This document shows, one piece after another, positions 5,692 to 12,908 of a stretch of 12,908 nt of DNA. How positions within the stretch are numbered: position 1 is the first letter of the stretch; each line of letters opens with the position of its first letter. Location: contig JAYYJN010000236.1 of assembly GCA_036146215.1 (NCBI GenBank), forward strand, positions 1-12,908, read 5' to 3'. Both the position numbers and the translations under genes were made by a program. Under the pieces are notes generated by a model. That model made no database searches and had not been told where the DNA came from. It worked only from the letters and a program-made list of their open reading frames with translations. The DNA comes from UBA7805 sp036146215 (lineage in GTDB: Bacteria; Planctomycetota; Planctomycetia; Pirellulales; UBA7805).

Positions 5692-8094
5692 TTAGCGACT
5701 GCCCACCTTCGGACCCACATCGACCCTGGCCCAGAACGGGTGCATCCGATCGCCACGGGTCCGCGCATCCTCAAGCATGGCCTCCAGGCTTGGTTTCGGA
5801 TTACGTACGTCCGGAAAGCCAGTGACCGAAATACGCAACCGTTTATCAAAATCAACCAACTCCGGACCCAACCAAACGGTTGTCGGTGCGCGGCCCGAGG
5901 AGACACGCACCGTGGTTCCTTTGTCGGTGCTTCTGATCGAACCGCTCACTTTCATTGTCTTTACCCGCCGTGGTGGCCACTGGTTTGGATCGGCGACAAT
6001 GTGAGAGGGCATTTGATTTATTTCCACCCACCAGAAGTAGTTGTCGAATGACCGAATTGTGTGGCAGATAAACTCTTTACGAAAAAAATCACGGGTATGG
6101 TATTTCATCCAGTCAAAGATTCTTAATATTTCGTCCAGGAAATGCTCCTGGCCACGCCCTTGGAAATTCACCACCGTCGCATCGTATCCGGTGTGCCGCA
6201 GGTAGCGATTAAACTGATAGGCATTCTTTGCCATCTTATTTCCGTCCAGTTCGCCACCGATAAAATAAAAGGGCACATATTTTGCGTTCTTCCAATACAG
6301 TGCGTTGTAACTGTATTGCGCGTGATCTGCGGTGGCCACGATCGGAATCACGCCCGCCCAGGTGTCGGGATGGGCAAGCCCGATATCCCACGCTGCATCG
6401 CCACCACTTCCATGTCCGCTCAGAAAAACACGGTCGTTATCGATCGAGATGCGGCGAGATGCATCGCGGAGACTTTTAAGCACCGTCGCATGCTCCCTCG
6501 CGGTGAACTGATATTTCGACTGTCGCGGTTTTGCCCACGCCGGAGCTATTACAATGTACCCGTGACGTGCAGCTTGTCCCGTCCTTCGTCCCGCCTCGTC
6601 GACACCGCCCGCCCACCAGTCGATTTGATGTCCTGGACTGGTGTCCCTTCCGTGCAGGGTGACAATGACCGGGTATCGACGATCGGGATTGTATTCGGGG
6701 GGCAATTGAACCAGGTAAGGGACATTCTGTTGACCGCCGCCAATTTTTGCTTCAAGTTGATAAAACCCGGGCGTTTCCGCGATCCGTTCCGGTAGTTCAA
6801 GGGGCGGGCGCATGTGAGAGAGGATCGCCGCCACCCACTGCATCTGACCCGCCTCCTGGGAACGAATTTGAGCCAAAATCTCGCGTCGTTCACTCAAAAC
6901 TTCGCTGCGCAAAAAGGCCCGAGCCAAATCACGAACGCGAAAAAGCGAACGCGCGATCGAAAGATTGTCGGTTGCCTCCGCGGCTCCAACGACCCAACCG
7001 CTGAGCGCGAGCGCGATTTTTCTTTCCGGTGGCAGGCTTGCATCCGTCTCAAGCTGAATGAAACTCCCCACCCGATCGAGCGTGTAGGCGTTCACATTGG
7101 CGACGACCTCGTTGACCATTGGTTTCAATGTTTCTGCTGTTTGTTTGTTCTCGATCTTGCCTAATTCACGCTCGAGTGCGGTTTTTACAATTGCACTTTG
7201 CTTGGCCACGTCCTCATATTGCTGCAAGATTTCCCGAACTTCGATCAAGGTTGCACCGGCAACATCCTGATCAGGAAACTGTTCTAGAATTTGCTTTGCA
7301 AGCTGGTGTTGCCCGGCGTCATAGCGCTGTCTGATTTCGCGTATTCCGCGAGTCGCTTTTAAATTGCGAATACCTACGATTTGCCGCTGCCAATCGCGAT
7401 CTGGAAAGTCGGTGGCTATTTTTTCCAGTTCTTTCTCTGCTGCGGCATATCGCTCTGCTTCGAGAAAAAACTGATAGATATCGAGTCGACGATCCAAATC
7501 GGTCGAATCGATTGCCTGATTCAGGAAGTTCGAGATAAATTCGGCAGACAACGTGCTGGTGGCATAACGTTGATCGATCAGGATACGACGTCCATTGCGT
7601 AATGTTTGCACGCGAAAAAATCTTGGTGTAATCCGTGTGATCCCCTGGATGATTCCGGCGACCCCTTTTTCGGTTTTGATTTCGATCGTACGACGACCAA
7701 AATTGTCCCAGCGGGCACTTTGATCGCCTCGATTCAAAACCGGACCGAGGGCGATCAGCGGATTCCCTTTTTGTGCTACCGGTTGATGCGGAATTTCAAA
7801 CGAAATTTCATCTTGGCCAATGTTGGGCGTGACTTCGCGTATTTGGTTGACCGGAACATAGATTCTTCTGAGGTCGTCATCAATCAGAAGAATGCTGCCA
7901 CCGTCCTCCGTGTTCGAAGCATTCGGATCCACCACAAGGGTTCCTATGCGTGCCACCTCTCCTTTAAGTGTGACCCCATTCTTAAGCTGAATGCCAGCAG
8001 CTGCGGCCTCAGTGCCCGGCAGGCCAACAGTGATAAGCGGCGAGAGGCAAAACCAGATCAGGTAGAAAAAAAATCGAAGTGATTCAGAATTCAT
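5692..8094 (-). CDS. Exported protein with helical repeats and a nucleophile-less alpha/beta-hydrolase domain
   Basis: An 800-residue protein from the ATG at 8094. Residues 1-33 look like a signal peptide (MNSESLR, hydrophobic 8-25, then an Ala-rich cleavage area). In-frame ATGs at 8121 and 8217 would add 9 or 41 residues; I prefer 8094 because it places the signal peptide at the start, although no good ribosome binding site is seen. Residues 34-160 are beta-rich (GIQLKNGVTLKGEV repeats the style of small exported barrel domains). Residues 190-430 are helical, TPR-like. Residues 445-665 are a peptidase S9/esterase-type alpha/beta-hydrolase: YPVIVTLHG (474-482), elbow LSGHGSGGDAAW (558-569), Asp617 in GGELDGN and His651 in GRGQEHF. 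The elbow reads G-H-G-S-G-G, so the usual Ser is Gly562. Acid and His remain. It may bind a ligand rather than hydrolyse it. The C-terminus (665-800) is another beta-rich region. Confidence 0.87.
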   Translation of the reverse strand: MNSESLRFFFYLIWFCLSPLITVGLPGTEAAAAGIQLKNGVTLKGEVARIGTLVVDPNASNTEDGGSILLIDDDLRRIYVPVNQIREVTPNIGQDEISFEIPHQPVAQKGNPLIALGPVLNRGDQSARWDNFGRRTIEIKTEKGVAGIIQGITRITPRFFRVQTLRNGRRILIDQRYATSTLSAEFISNFLNQAIDSTDLDRRLDIYQFFLEAERYAAAEKELEKIATDFPDRDWQRQIVGIRNLKATRGIREIRQRYDAGQHQLAKQILEQFPDQDVAGATLIEVREILQQYEDVAKQSAIVKTALERELGKIENKQTAETLKPMVNEVVANVNAYTLDRVGSFIQLETDASLPPERKIALALSGWVVGAAEATDNLSIARSLFRVRDLARAFLRSEVLSERREILAQIRSQEAGQMQWVAAILSHMRPPLELPERIAETPGFYQLEAKIGGGQQNVPYLVQLPPEYNPDRRYPVIVTLHGRDTSPGHQIDWWAGGVDEAGRRTGQAARHGYIVIAPAWAKPRQSKYQFTAREHATVLKSLRDASRRISIDNDRVFLSGHGSGGDAAWDIGLAHPDTWAGVIPIVATADHAQYSYNALYWKNAKYVPFYFIGGELDGNKMAKNAYQFNRYLRHTGYDATVVNFQGRGQEHFLDEILRIFDWMKYHTRDFFRKEFICHTIRSFDNYFWWVEINQMPSHIVADPNQWPPRRVKTMKVSGSIRSTDKGTTVRVSSGRAPTTVWLGPELVDFDKRLRISVTGFPDVRNPKPSLEAMLEDARTRGDRMHPFWARVDVGPKVGSR

Positions 8095-8277
8095 TAGGAT
8101 GGTTTTTTGCTTACAGAACATCCCGAGAATGGGCAGCGATCGGATATTTTGCACGATCAACGACGGGAAATAAACGCAATTTTGAGGACTTTGTGCCCAA
8201 TCCACCGGCAGCCTCATTTTCTCCAGGCTGGCTCGAAAGTCAAATTCACCGCATCAACCGGAAATCGCCCCGGCTGA

Positions 8278-8307
8278 TTGACAGACTTAACGCAGCTTGC
8301 CCAGAAT
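8278..8307 (+). promoter_or_regulatory. Candidate promoter for the small membrane protein gene
   Basis: A perfect TTGACA (8278-8283) is followed after 18 bases by CAGAAT (8302-8307, four of six matches to TATAAT). Transcription would begin about six bases before the ATG at 8320, giving a very short leader. This argues against the TTG at 8278 being a start codon, because it would be part of the -35 box. Confidence 0.35.
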
Positions 8308-8319
8308 AGCCCTTTTGGT

Positions 8320-8622
8320 ATGTGTTCCCAGGTGTCTCGCGTGATTACCCAAAAACTGGTCTTTCGTTTACTCCTGCTGGCTGTCTTGCTGCCGGTTGCC
8401 CTCTCGGTGGTACTCGGGACCGGGCACCTGCTGCGTTCAATGAACGATATGGTGTGGGGGAATGTTCTGCTTCGTGTGGCCCTACTGGGAGGGCTTGCCT
8501 GGCTGGTAACCCTCGTTTTACTGCTCTTCGCCCTAGCGGCTCGCGCGACCGGCCCCGCGCGGGGTCCGGATATGGAGGAAGATTTCCCCCCCGTAAAGCC
8601 GATGGATAAAAGGGAAGACTAG
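8320..8622 (+). CDS. Small membrane protein with two transmembrane segments
   Basis: A 100-residue protein I do not recognise. It has two clear hydrophobic helices, residues 13-33 and 48-74, joined by a short loop (GHLLRSMNDMVWGN). Its hydrophilic acidic tail ends in PVKPMDKRED. Arg and Lys before helix 1 and the Arg residues after helix 2 suggest that both ends are in the cytoplasm. The ATG at 8320 is chosen. A TTG at 8278 is part of a probable -35 box, and a GTG at 8332 is an alternative. No strong ribosome binding site is visible for any of them. The gene precedes the 1203-residue membrane protein by 132 bases on the same strand and may act with it. That is inference from position only. 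The antisense frame on the other strand is Pro/Arg-rich and looks like a shadow. Confidence 0.65.
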   Translation: MCSQVSRVITQKLVFRLLLLAVLLPVALSVVLGTGHLLRSMNDMVWGNVLLRVALLGGLAWLVTLVLLLFALAARATGPARGPDMEEDFPPVKPMDKRED

Positions 8623-8654
8623 CACCTCTCGGTCTACCGCTAATTCTCAAGCAG

Positions 8655-8674
8655 TTTTGCCACGTGGGGCAAAA
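8655..8674. repeat. Inverted repeat with CACGTG core upstream of a promoter
   Basis: TTTTGCC-ACGTGG-GGCAAAA has perfect 7-bp arms around a 6-base centre and contains the palindrome CACGTG (8661-8666). It ends two bases before the -35 candidate at 8677. The T-run precedes the stem and the A-run follows it, the reverse of an intrinsic terminator, so an operator is more likely. The symmetry is seen; the role is inferred. Confidence 0.45.
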
Positions 8675-8676
8675 TC

Positions 8677-8705
8677 TGGGCAGGAGGGCTTTTCCCTTTT
8701 ATAAT
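8677..8705 (+). promoter_or_regulatory. Good sigma70-type promoter candidate for the 1203-residue protein gene
   Basis: TGGGCA (8677-8682, four of six matches) and a perfect TATAAT (8700-8705) are separated by exactly 17 bases. The start codon lies 50 bases downstream, behind a ribosome binding site (AAGGAA, 8740-8745, nine bases before the ATG). This is the best promoter match seen in the window. If active, the large gene is not dependent on read-through from the small gene before it. Confidence 0.5.
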
Positions 8706-8754
8706 TAGTCAGGGAACAGGTAGTGGCCTTGCAACTAAGAAGGAAGCATTCCTT

Positions 8755-11700
8755 ATGGCTTCTGGTTCGACGGTACCGCAGGATTCTAAAACGGCATCGC
8801 AAAAGACGCACCGTGGGATTCCGTCTGGCTATATTGAGAGTCAACTCGAAAAGACGAGCGGCGAGGTGCGTGTTGTCGAAATAAGCATCGCGATTCTCAC
8901 GCTATGTCTTATCGTTCTGGGCTATGTTTTAGTGCTAGGAATCCTCGAACACTGGTTCTTTTCAAGCGGACTCTCTGTCGCAACGCGGACGCTCCTTCTG
9001 ATCGGTCTTCTAACCGCATTGGTCTTTTATGCGCGACGTCGTTTGTTTCCATATGTGCGATATAAGATAAGTTTGGCATATGCTGCGCATACCATCGAGC
9101 AGTCGGAGCCACGGCTAAAAAACAGCTTGCTGAATTTCCTTTTTTTAAGGCGGCAGCAGAAAGGGGTGCCGGATGTTGTGTTTCGCGGTCTCGAGCAGCA
9201 AGCGGCTACAGGACTTTCACGAGTATCGCTCGATTTGTCGATCGAGCGAAAACGCTTAACCCAACTCGGCATTGCACTCATCGCAATCATTTTGTTTGGC
9301 GGTGTCTATACGATCCTTTCCCCGAAAAGTCTGGCTCCGGAGGTGGGTCGCATGCTTTTCCCGTGGGCAGATATCAACGCGGCAACACGCGTCAGCATTA
9401 GTGATATTGAGCCTGGGAGCCAGAGTGTCGCATTGCGATCCGATGTGCAAATTTCCGCGATCGTGAAAGGACTTCGAGAGAATGAACCGGTAACCCTTAT
9501 TTTTTCATCTGCGGATGGGGGCGCGGTGGACCAACAACTGCCAATGGGCGCCGGTTCGGTTCGTGACCGCTATGACCGGCAAATCACCGAAACGAACACC
9601 GGAATGGTGACCGACTTGACCTACCATATTGAGGCGGGGGATGCGGTCAGCAAAGAATACCAACTTAAAGTTATGCCCGCGCCAAGCTTCCAAGTGAAAC
9701 GCGTGGAATACCAGTACCCACCATACACGGGGCTTGAAAGCCGAACGGTGGTAGGCACGGGCGATTTGCGTGCGATCGAGGGCACGCGTGTCACGATCCA
9801 CGCGGAATCAACCGATGAGATAGCGGTTGCTACCCTTCAACTTCAGCCCGAAATTGGTGCAGAGAAATCGGTTTCTCGGCGGATGAATGTTACCGGCAAT
9901 CAAGCATCGTCACAGTTCGCACTTCGGCGTAGACCGATTGCGGGGGACTCTATTCCCCAATACGTATCCTATTTTCTATCCCTGAAAACCGCCTCTGGTG
10001 AAACAAATCCGAACCAAGTCAGGCATCAAATTTCAATCCTTCGAGATGAACCCCCGCTTGTCGACATTCTGGACCCGCAGGAATCAACGCTCGAGGTCCG
10101 GGAGGATGACGCTCTCACGTTTGAAGTTCGTGGACGTGACCCGGACTTCCGTCTGATGGAACTGTGGCTGGTGGGACATCAGGGAAATCGGGAGCGTTTT
10201 AAAATTGATTTACTCGGGCGGAGCAAACGTGCGGGAGAACCGTTGCGTGCCGTGCATCGCAAATCGACACAGTTTGTTCCGCGAGACTGGAATTTGAGGG
10301 CAGGGGAAACGGTTTCGGTGTTTGCCGTGGCCATGGATAACAAACAGCCTGCAGCCAATCGGACTGAGACGTCCAGTGTCGAGGTGCGTATTTTACCGCC
10401 GCTACCCGGAAGTGAATCATCGAAATCGAACGCTTCGGATGATCAAAACCAGGATCAGGGAGGTCCACCGGACACCGAGCAGGCAGAATCGGCGCAATCG
10501 CAGGAAGGACAATCCGGGAAAGCGGAAAGCGAGCAAGAGAGGGGTGAATCCGGGGAGCAGGAGGGTGGCGACTCGGGAAGCGATGGAACCGGGAATGCGG
10601 CAGGGCAGGAGCAGACTCAAGACGGCGAATCAAACAGCGAGTCAAACGGCGAGTCAGGGGGCAGTACCGGAGCATCCAAGACCAGTGCGGGAGAAAATAG
10701 CGGAGAAGGATCCTCCGATGCCCAAGGTGGTCAGGGCAAAAGCGAACCTCAGGAGAACTCAAGCGGAGGGGGGTCCGACTCGAGTCAACGTGGAGCAAAC
10801 AGCGAAACAAACACACCTTCCTCCACCGAAAGCTCCACCGAAAGTGCCGATAACTCGAGTGAGCCGCAGGAAGCAAGCCAGGACAGCACATCGGGGTCTT
10901 CAAAGGCAAATAAAAATGCTAGTCAAGCACCCGGCAGCGACCCTCGAACACCGCCTTCCGACCAACCGCCTCCAGAGGGATCGCAAACGGGAGAAGGATC
11001 CGACGCGGGTGATACCGAAAATTCTAAAGTTGATAACGATGGGGATGCGTTTGAACAACTAAATGAAATTATTCAGCAAAAATCGAAGGGTGATGGCCGA
11101 TCTTCTGAGAATTCTTCAGCAGATCCTCAATCCTCGCAATCCAAGTCGACCGGCAGCGAGCAAAATCAGACGACCTCTCGAGAAAGTCCGTCTGACGAGT
11201 CCAGCAATTCGACACCATCTTCCACCCCCCAAAAACCATCTGAGCAAGCCCAACCAGAGCAAGACAGCGGAACAAACGCAGCGGGTCAAACCGCAGAGTC
11301 CGATACTGAGCGGCCACGCGATGGGACCGGGCAGCGGGATCGAATATCAGATTCTTTAGATTCAAATGACAACTCGGCAGAGCAGGCGGAGCAAGCAAGT
11401 GATGCGGGTGCCGAAGCGTCGCGGGACGAGAAGGGTGGTGGCACGGGAAATAATGGAGATCAACCACCTCCACCTGGCGAAGGTTTGGGGCAGGATCGTC
11501 CCAAGAGCGGAACCCCGCAGCAGGATTCCCAGCAACGGGAAGAACCGGCTGATGGTGGGATTAGTGAACGCGATTCAGATTCGGCACAGGGACAAGAGGG
11601 ATCACGCAACGGCAAAGGTCAGGAGGGTGGAGGACAGCAATCGCAGCAACAGGGGGAGGGTGCGGCCGGCGCGAACACCCCCTCGGATGCAGGAAAAGGG

Positions 11701-12366
11701 GCCAGTAGTGAGCCGGGACAAGGCGAGAGTGGATCAGAGCAAGGCAGCAACCCGCAGAGCACCCAAAGTGAACAGCCGACTGGCGAACCGGGAAACGATT
11801 CAGGGGAAGGAAGTAGTCAGCAACCTGCGAATCAGGCCGCGGAAGAAACCCGAGAAGGAACTGTTGGTAGCTCCTCGAACACTCCGTCTAAAAAACCCGA
11901 TCAGGGCACGCCCCCGGGTGAGGGAGGGGGTGGCGTTGGTTCCGAGGAGCCTGAGAATTACAACGGGTTGACCGAGCCGGGGGCCGACACCGCAAACCTC
12001 CAATACGCCAATCAAACCACGGATCTGGTGCTCGATTATTTAGAACAGCAACTCGACGCCGGTGGGGTCGACGAAGCGTTGAAAAAACGATTCGGTTGGA
12101 CTGACCGAGATTTCGCAGAATTTGTTCAACGTTATCGCAAGATGAAAAATAAGACGCAACTCTCTGGGTCCGATGGAGCCAAAGCAAAGACTGATTGGAA
12201 TAATGTCTTGCGGAGCCTGGGCCTGACTCCTCCTCAACGTGGCGACCGCACCTCGGCGACGCCTGCAAAACGCACTTCAGGGTTGCGGGAGAGTGGTCGC
12301 AGTCGTCCACCTCGGGAAGATCAAGATCGATTTGATGCCTTCCGGAGGGACGTGTTGGGACGTTAG
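8755..12366 (+). CDS. Giant membrane-anchored protein with about 510-residue Ser/Gln/Gly/Glu-rich linker (DUF4175/TIGR02302-like)
   Basis: A 1203-residue protein; the ATG at 8755 follows AAGGAA by nine bases. Two membrane helices (about 41-65 and 77-93) and a third at 169-188 anchor it. Residues 190-548 form exported beta-sandwich-like regions with YPPYTGLESRTVVGTGDLRA (321-340) and DEPPLVDILDPQES (431-444), similar in style to DUF4175/TIGR02302 proteins and their planctomycete relatives; I recall this likeness without having tested it. Residues 550-1062 are low complexity, dominated by Ser, Gln, Gly, Glu, Asp, Asn and Pro, strongly acidic, with almost no aromatic or hydrophobic residues. A compact C-terminal part (1080-1203) returns to normal composition: a helical segment with DYLEQQLDAGGVDEALKKRFGW, then a basic tail rich in Arg. 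The linker is probably disordered and could span a wide space outside the membrane. nadB follows after 38 bases. Function is unknown. Confidence 0.87.
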   Translation: MASGSTVPQDSKTASQKTHRGIPSGYIESQLEKTSGEVRVVEISIAILTLCLIVLGYVLVLGILEHWFFSSGLSVATRTLLLIGLLTALVFYARRRLFPYVRYKISLAYAAHTIEQSEPRLKNSLLNFLFLRRQQKGVPDVVFRGLEQQAATGLSRVSLDLSIERKRLTQLGIALIAIILFGGVYTILSPKSLAPEVGRMLFPWADINAATRVSISDIEPGSQSVALRSDVQISAIVKGLRENEPVTLIFSSADGGAVDQQLPMGAGSVRDRYDRQITETNTGMVTDLTYHIEAGDAVSKEYQLKVMPAPSFQVKRVEYQYPPYTGLESRTVVGTGDLRAIEGTRVTIHAESTDEIAVATLQLQPEIGAEKSVSRRMNVTGNQASSQFALRRRPIAGDSIPQYVSYFLSLKTASGETNPNQVRHQISILRDEPPLVDILDPQESTLEVREDDALTFEVRGRDPDFRLMELWLVGHQGNRERFKIDLLGRSKRAGEPLRAVHRKSTQFVPRDWNLRAGETVSVFAVAMDNKQPAANRTETSSVEVRILPPLPGSESSKSNASDDQNQDQGGPPDTEQAESAQSQEGQSGKAESEQERGESGEQEGGDSGSDGTGNAAGQEQTQDGESNSESNGESGGSTGASKTSAGENSGEGSSDAQGGQGKSEPQENSSGGGSDSSQRGANSETNTPSSTESSTESADNSSEPQEASQDSTSGSSKANKNASQAPGSDPRTPPSDQPPPEGSQTGEGSDAGDTENSKVDNDGDAFEQLNEIIQQKSKGDGRSSENSSADPQSSQSKSTGSEQNQTTSRESPSDESSNSTPSSTPQKPSEQAQPEQDSGTNAAGQTAESDTERPRDGTGQRDRISDSLDSNDNSAEQAEQASDAGAEASRDEKGGGTGNNGDQPPPPGEGLGQDRPKSGTPQQDSQQREEPADGGISERDSDSAQGQEGSRNGKGQEGGGQQSQQQGEGAAGANTPSDAGKGASSEPGQGESGSEQGSNPQSTQSEQPTGEPGNDSGEGSSQQPANQAAEETREGTVGSSSNTPSKKPDQGTPPGEGGGGVGSEEPENYNGLTEPGADTANLQYANQTTDLVLDYLEQQLDAGGVDEALKKRFGWTDRDFAEFVQRYRKMKNKTQLSGSDGAKAKTDWNNVLRSLGLTPPQRGDRTSATPAKRTSGLRESGRSRPPREDQDRFDAFRRDVLGR

Positions 12367-12404
12367 AATCTGTAGGCAAGTCTTCCGAAGGAAAATTGCC
12401 GACC

Positions 12405-12908
12405 ATGTTTTCTTTTCCCCGATATCTTACGCATTTCGATCCCAAGTCTGCCCCTCATTATTTTTTTGATGTGTTGATTATCGGGGGTGGCCTTGCTGGC
12501 TTGCGCGCAGCGGTCGAAATCGACCCGAGTTTGCGGGTCTTGGTGGTGACCAAAGATCGGCTGCGTCATTCGAGCAGTTCCTGGGCGCAAGGTGGCATTG
12601 CAGGTGTCATCAACCCAGACGATTGTTTTGAGAATCATATCGGCGACACGCTTAGAGCGGGGTGCAATCTGTGTGACCCGAAGATTGTCGAAATGGTTGT
12701 TCAGGAAGCTCCGGATAGGATTGGGGAGTTAATCCGTTGGGGTGCTGCATTTGACGAAGAGGCAGGCGAACTTGCGCTCGGGAAAGAGGGCGGACACAGT
12801 CATCATCGGATTGTGCACGCCAATGGTGATGCAACCGGTGCAGAAATCATGCGTGCCATGGCGTTGTGGACTGATCGGTTGCCTCAAATCACATTATGGG
12901 AGGATGCG
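12405..12908 (+). CDS. nadB: L-aspartate oxidase NadB, N-terminal part (cut by window edge)
   Basis: The first 168 codons run from the ATG at 12405 to the last base. L-aspartate oxidase is a cytoplasmic FAD enzyme that turns L-aspartate into iminoaspartate, the first step of NAD synthesis from aspartate. Visible family marks: a dinucleotide-binding motif DVLIIGGGLAGLRAA (22-36, G27-x-G29-x-x-G32), SSSWAQGGIAG (57-67), and the stretch from HIGDTLRAG through VQEAPDRIGELIRWG. Next comes GKEGGHSHHRIVHANGDATG near the end of the window, with the His-rich loop typical of NadB. A succinate dehydrogenase/fumarate reductase flavoprotein is a relative, but the AQGGIAG and EGGHSHHRI motifs favour NadB. 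There are 21 residues before the FAD strand. GAAGGA lies twelve bases upstream of the ATG, a loose ribosome binding site. The 38-base gap suggests co-transcription with the preceding gene. Confidence 0.93.
   Translation, partial: MFSFPRYLTHFDPKSAPHYFFDVLIIGGGLAGLRAAVEIDPSLRVLVVTKDRLRHSSSSWAQGGIAGVINPDDCFENHIGDTLRAGCNLCDPKIVEMVVQEAPDRIGELIRWGAAFDEEAGELALGKEGGHSHHRIVHANGDATGAEIMRAMALWTDRLPQITLWEDA

Noticed and set aside
6142..6795. 217-codon plus-strand frame inside the minus-strand hydrolase gene
   Set aside because: It is antisense to a well-supported hydrolase domain with clear motifs, and its product has no domain features.
10199..10909. 236-codon minus-strand frame opposite the low-complexity region
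   Set aside because: Composition (Arg, Pro, Ser, His) mirrors the biased opposite strand. No ribosome binding site or domain is seen.
10700..11002. Repeated GGAGAAGGATCC as a sign of a minisatellite
   Set aside because: Only two exact copies about 290 bases apart, in different codon surroundings. Biased composition is enough to explain them.
10322..11062. Long plus-strand frame (246 codons) overlapping the giant protein in another frame, and a similar one at 11366-11971
   Set aside because: Their Arg/Lys/Pro-rich products are what a shifted reading of Ser/Glu/Gly/Gln codons gives. There is no start signal and the main frame explains the whole stretch.

Overview
The window reads as a piece of a planctomycete-like chromosome, probably of the Pirellulales type. 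This is inferred from the kinds of genes present, not from any marker gene. The clues are large secreted proteins of unknown function with Sec signal peptides, an acetyl-xylan-esterase-like hydrolase, a signal-peptide protein whose hydrolase domain has lost its nucleophile, and a giant membrane-anchored protein with a Ser/Gln/Gly/Glu-rich linker. Starts other than ATG are used (GTG at 3643, perhaps GTG at 2155). I saw no rRNA, tRNA, CRISPR array, transposase or phage gene.

Layout. Minus strand 1-1019: 5' part of a secreted alpha/beta-hydrolase of the acetyl xylan esterase type, running off the left edge. Minus strand 1170-2155: two FluC/CrcB fluoride channel genes in tandem, joined by an ATGA stop/start overlap. 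A divergent intergenic region (2156-2460) holds two adjacent perfect inverted repeats. Plus strand 2461-3294: a PAC2-family protein. Plus strand 3643-5598: a secreted protein of unknown function, whose start is fixed by a strong ribosome binding site. It converges on the minus-strand gene 5692-8094 across a GC-rich hairpin and a 12-bp palindrome. That gene encodes an exported protein with a helical-repeat-like middle and a C-terminal alpha/beta-hydrolase domain. Divergent from it, plus strand 8320-8622 encodes a 100-residue protein with two membrane segments. Plus strand 8755-12366 encodes a 1203-residue membrane protein with a linker of about 510 disordered residues. Plus strand 12405 to the right edge is the 5' part of nadB (L-aspartate oxidase).

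How the genes fit together. The clearest functional unit is the fluC pair, which probably makes a heterodimeric fluoride channel. The downstream subunit has lost one phenylalanine of the pore motif and carries strongly biased charges, as expected of a subunit locked in one orientation. The 1203-residue protein and nadB are 38 bases apart in the same direction and may share a transcript. The small membrane protein upstream is separated from the large one by an inverted repeat and a good promoter candidate, so it may be a separate unit. The other genes look like single transcription units. No complete, clearly new multi-gene system is visible. The points most worth a second look are the degenerate fluC partner, the Ser-to-Gly hydrolase and the giant linker protein.
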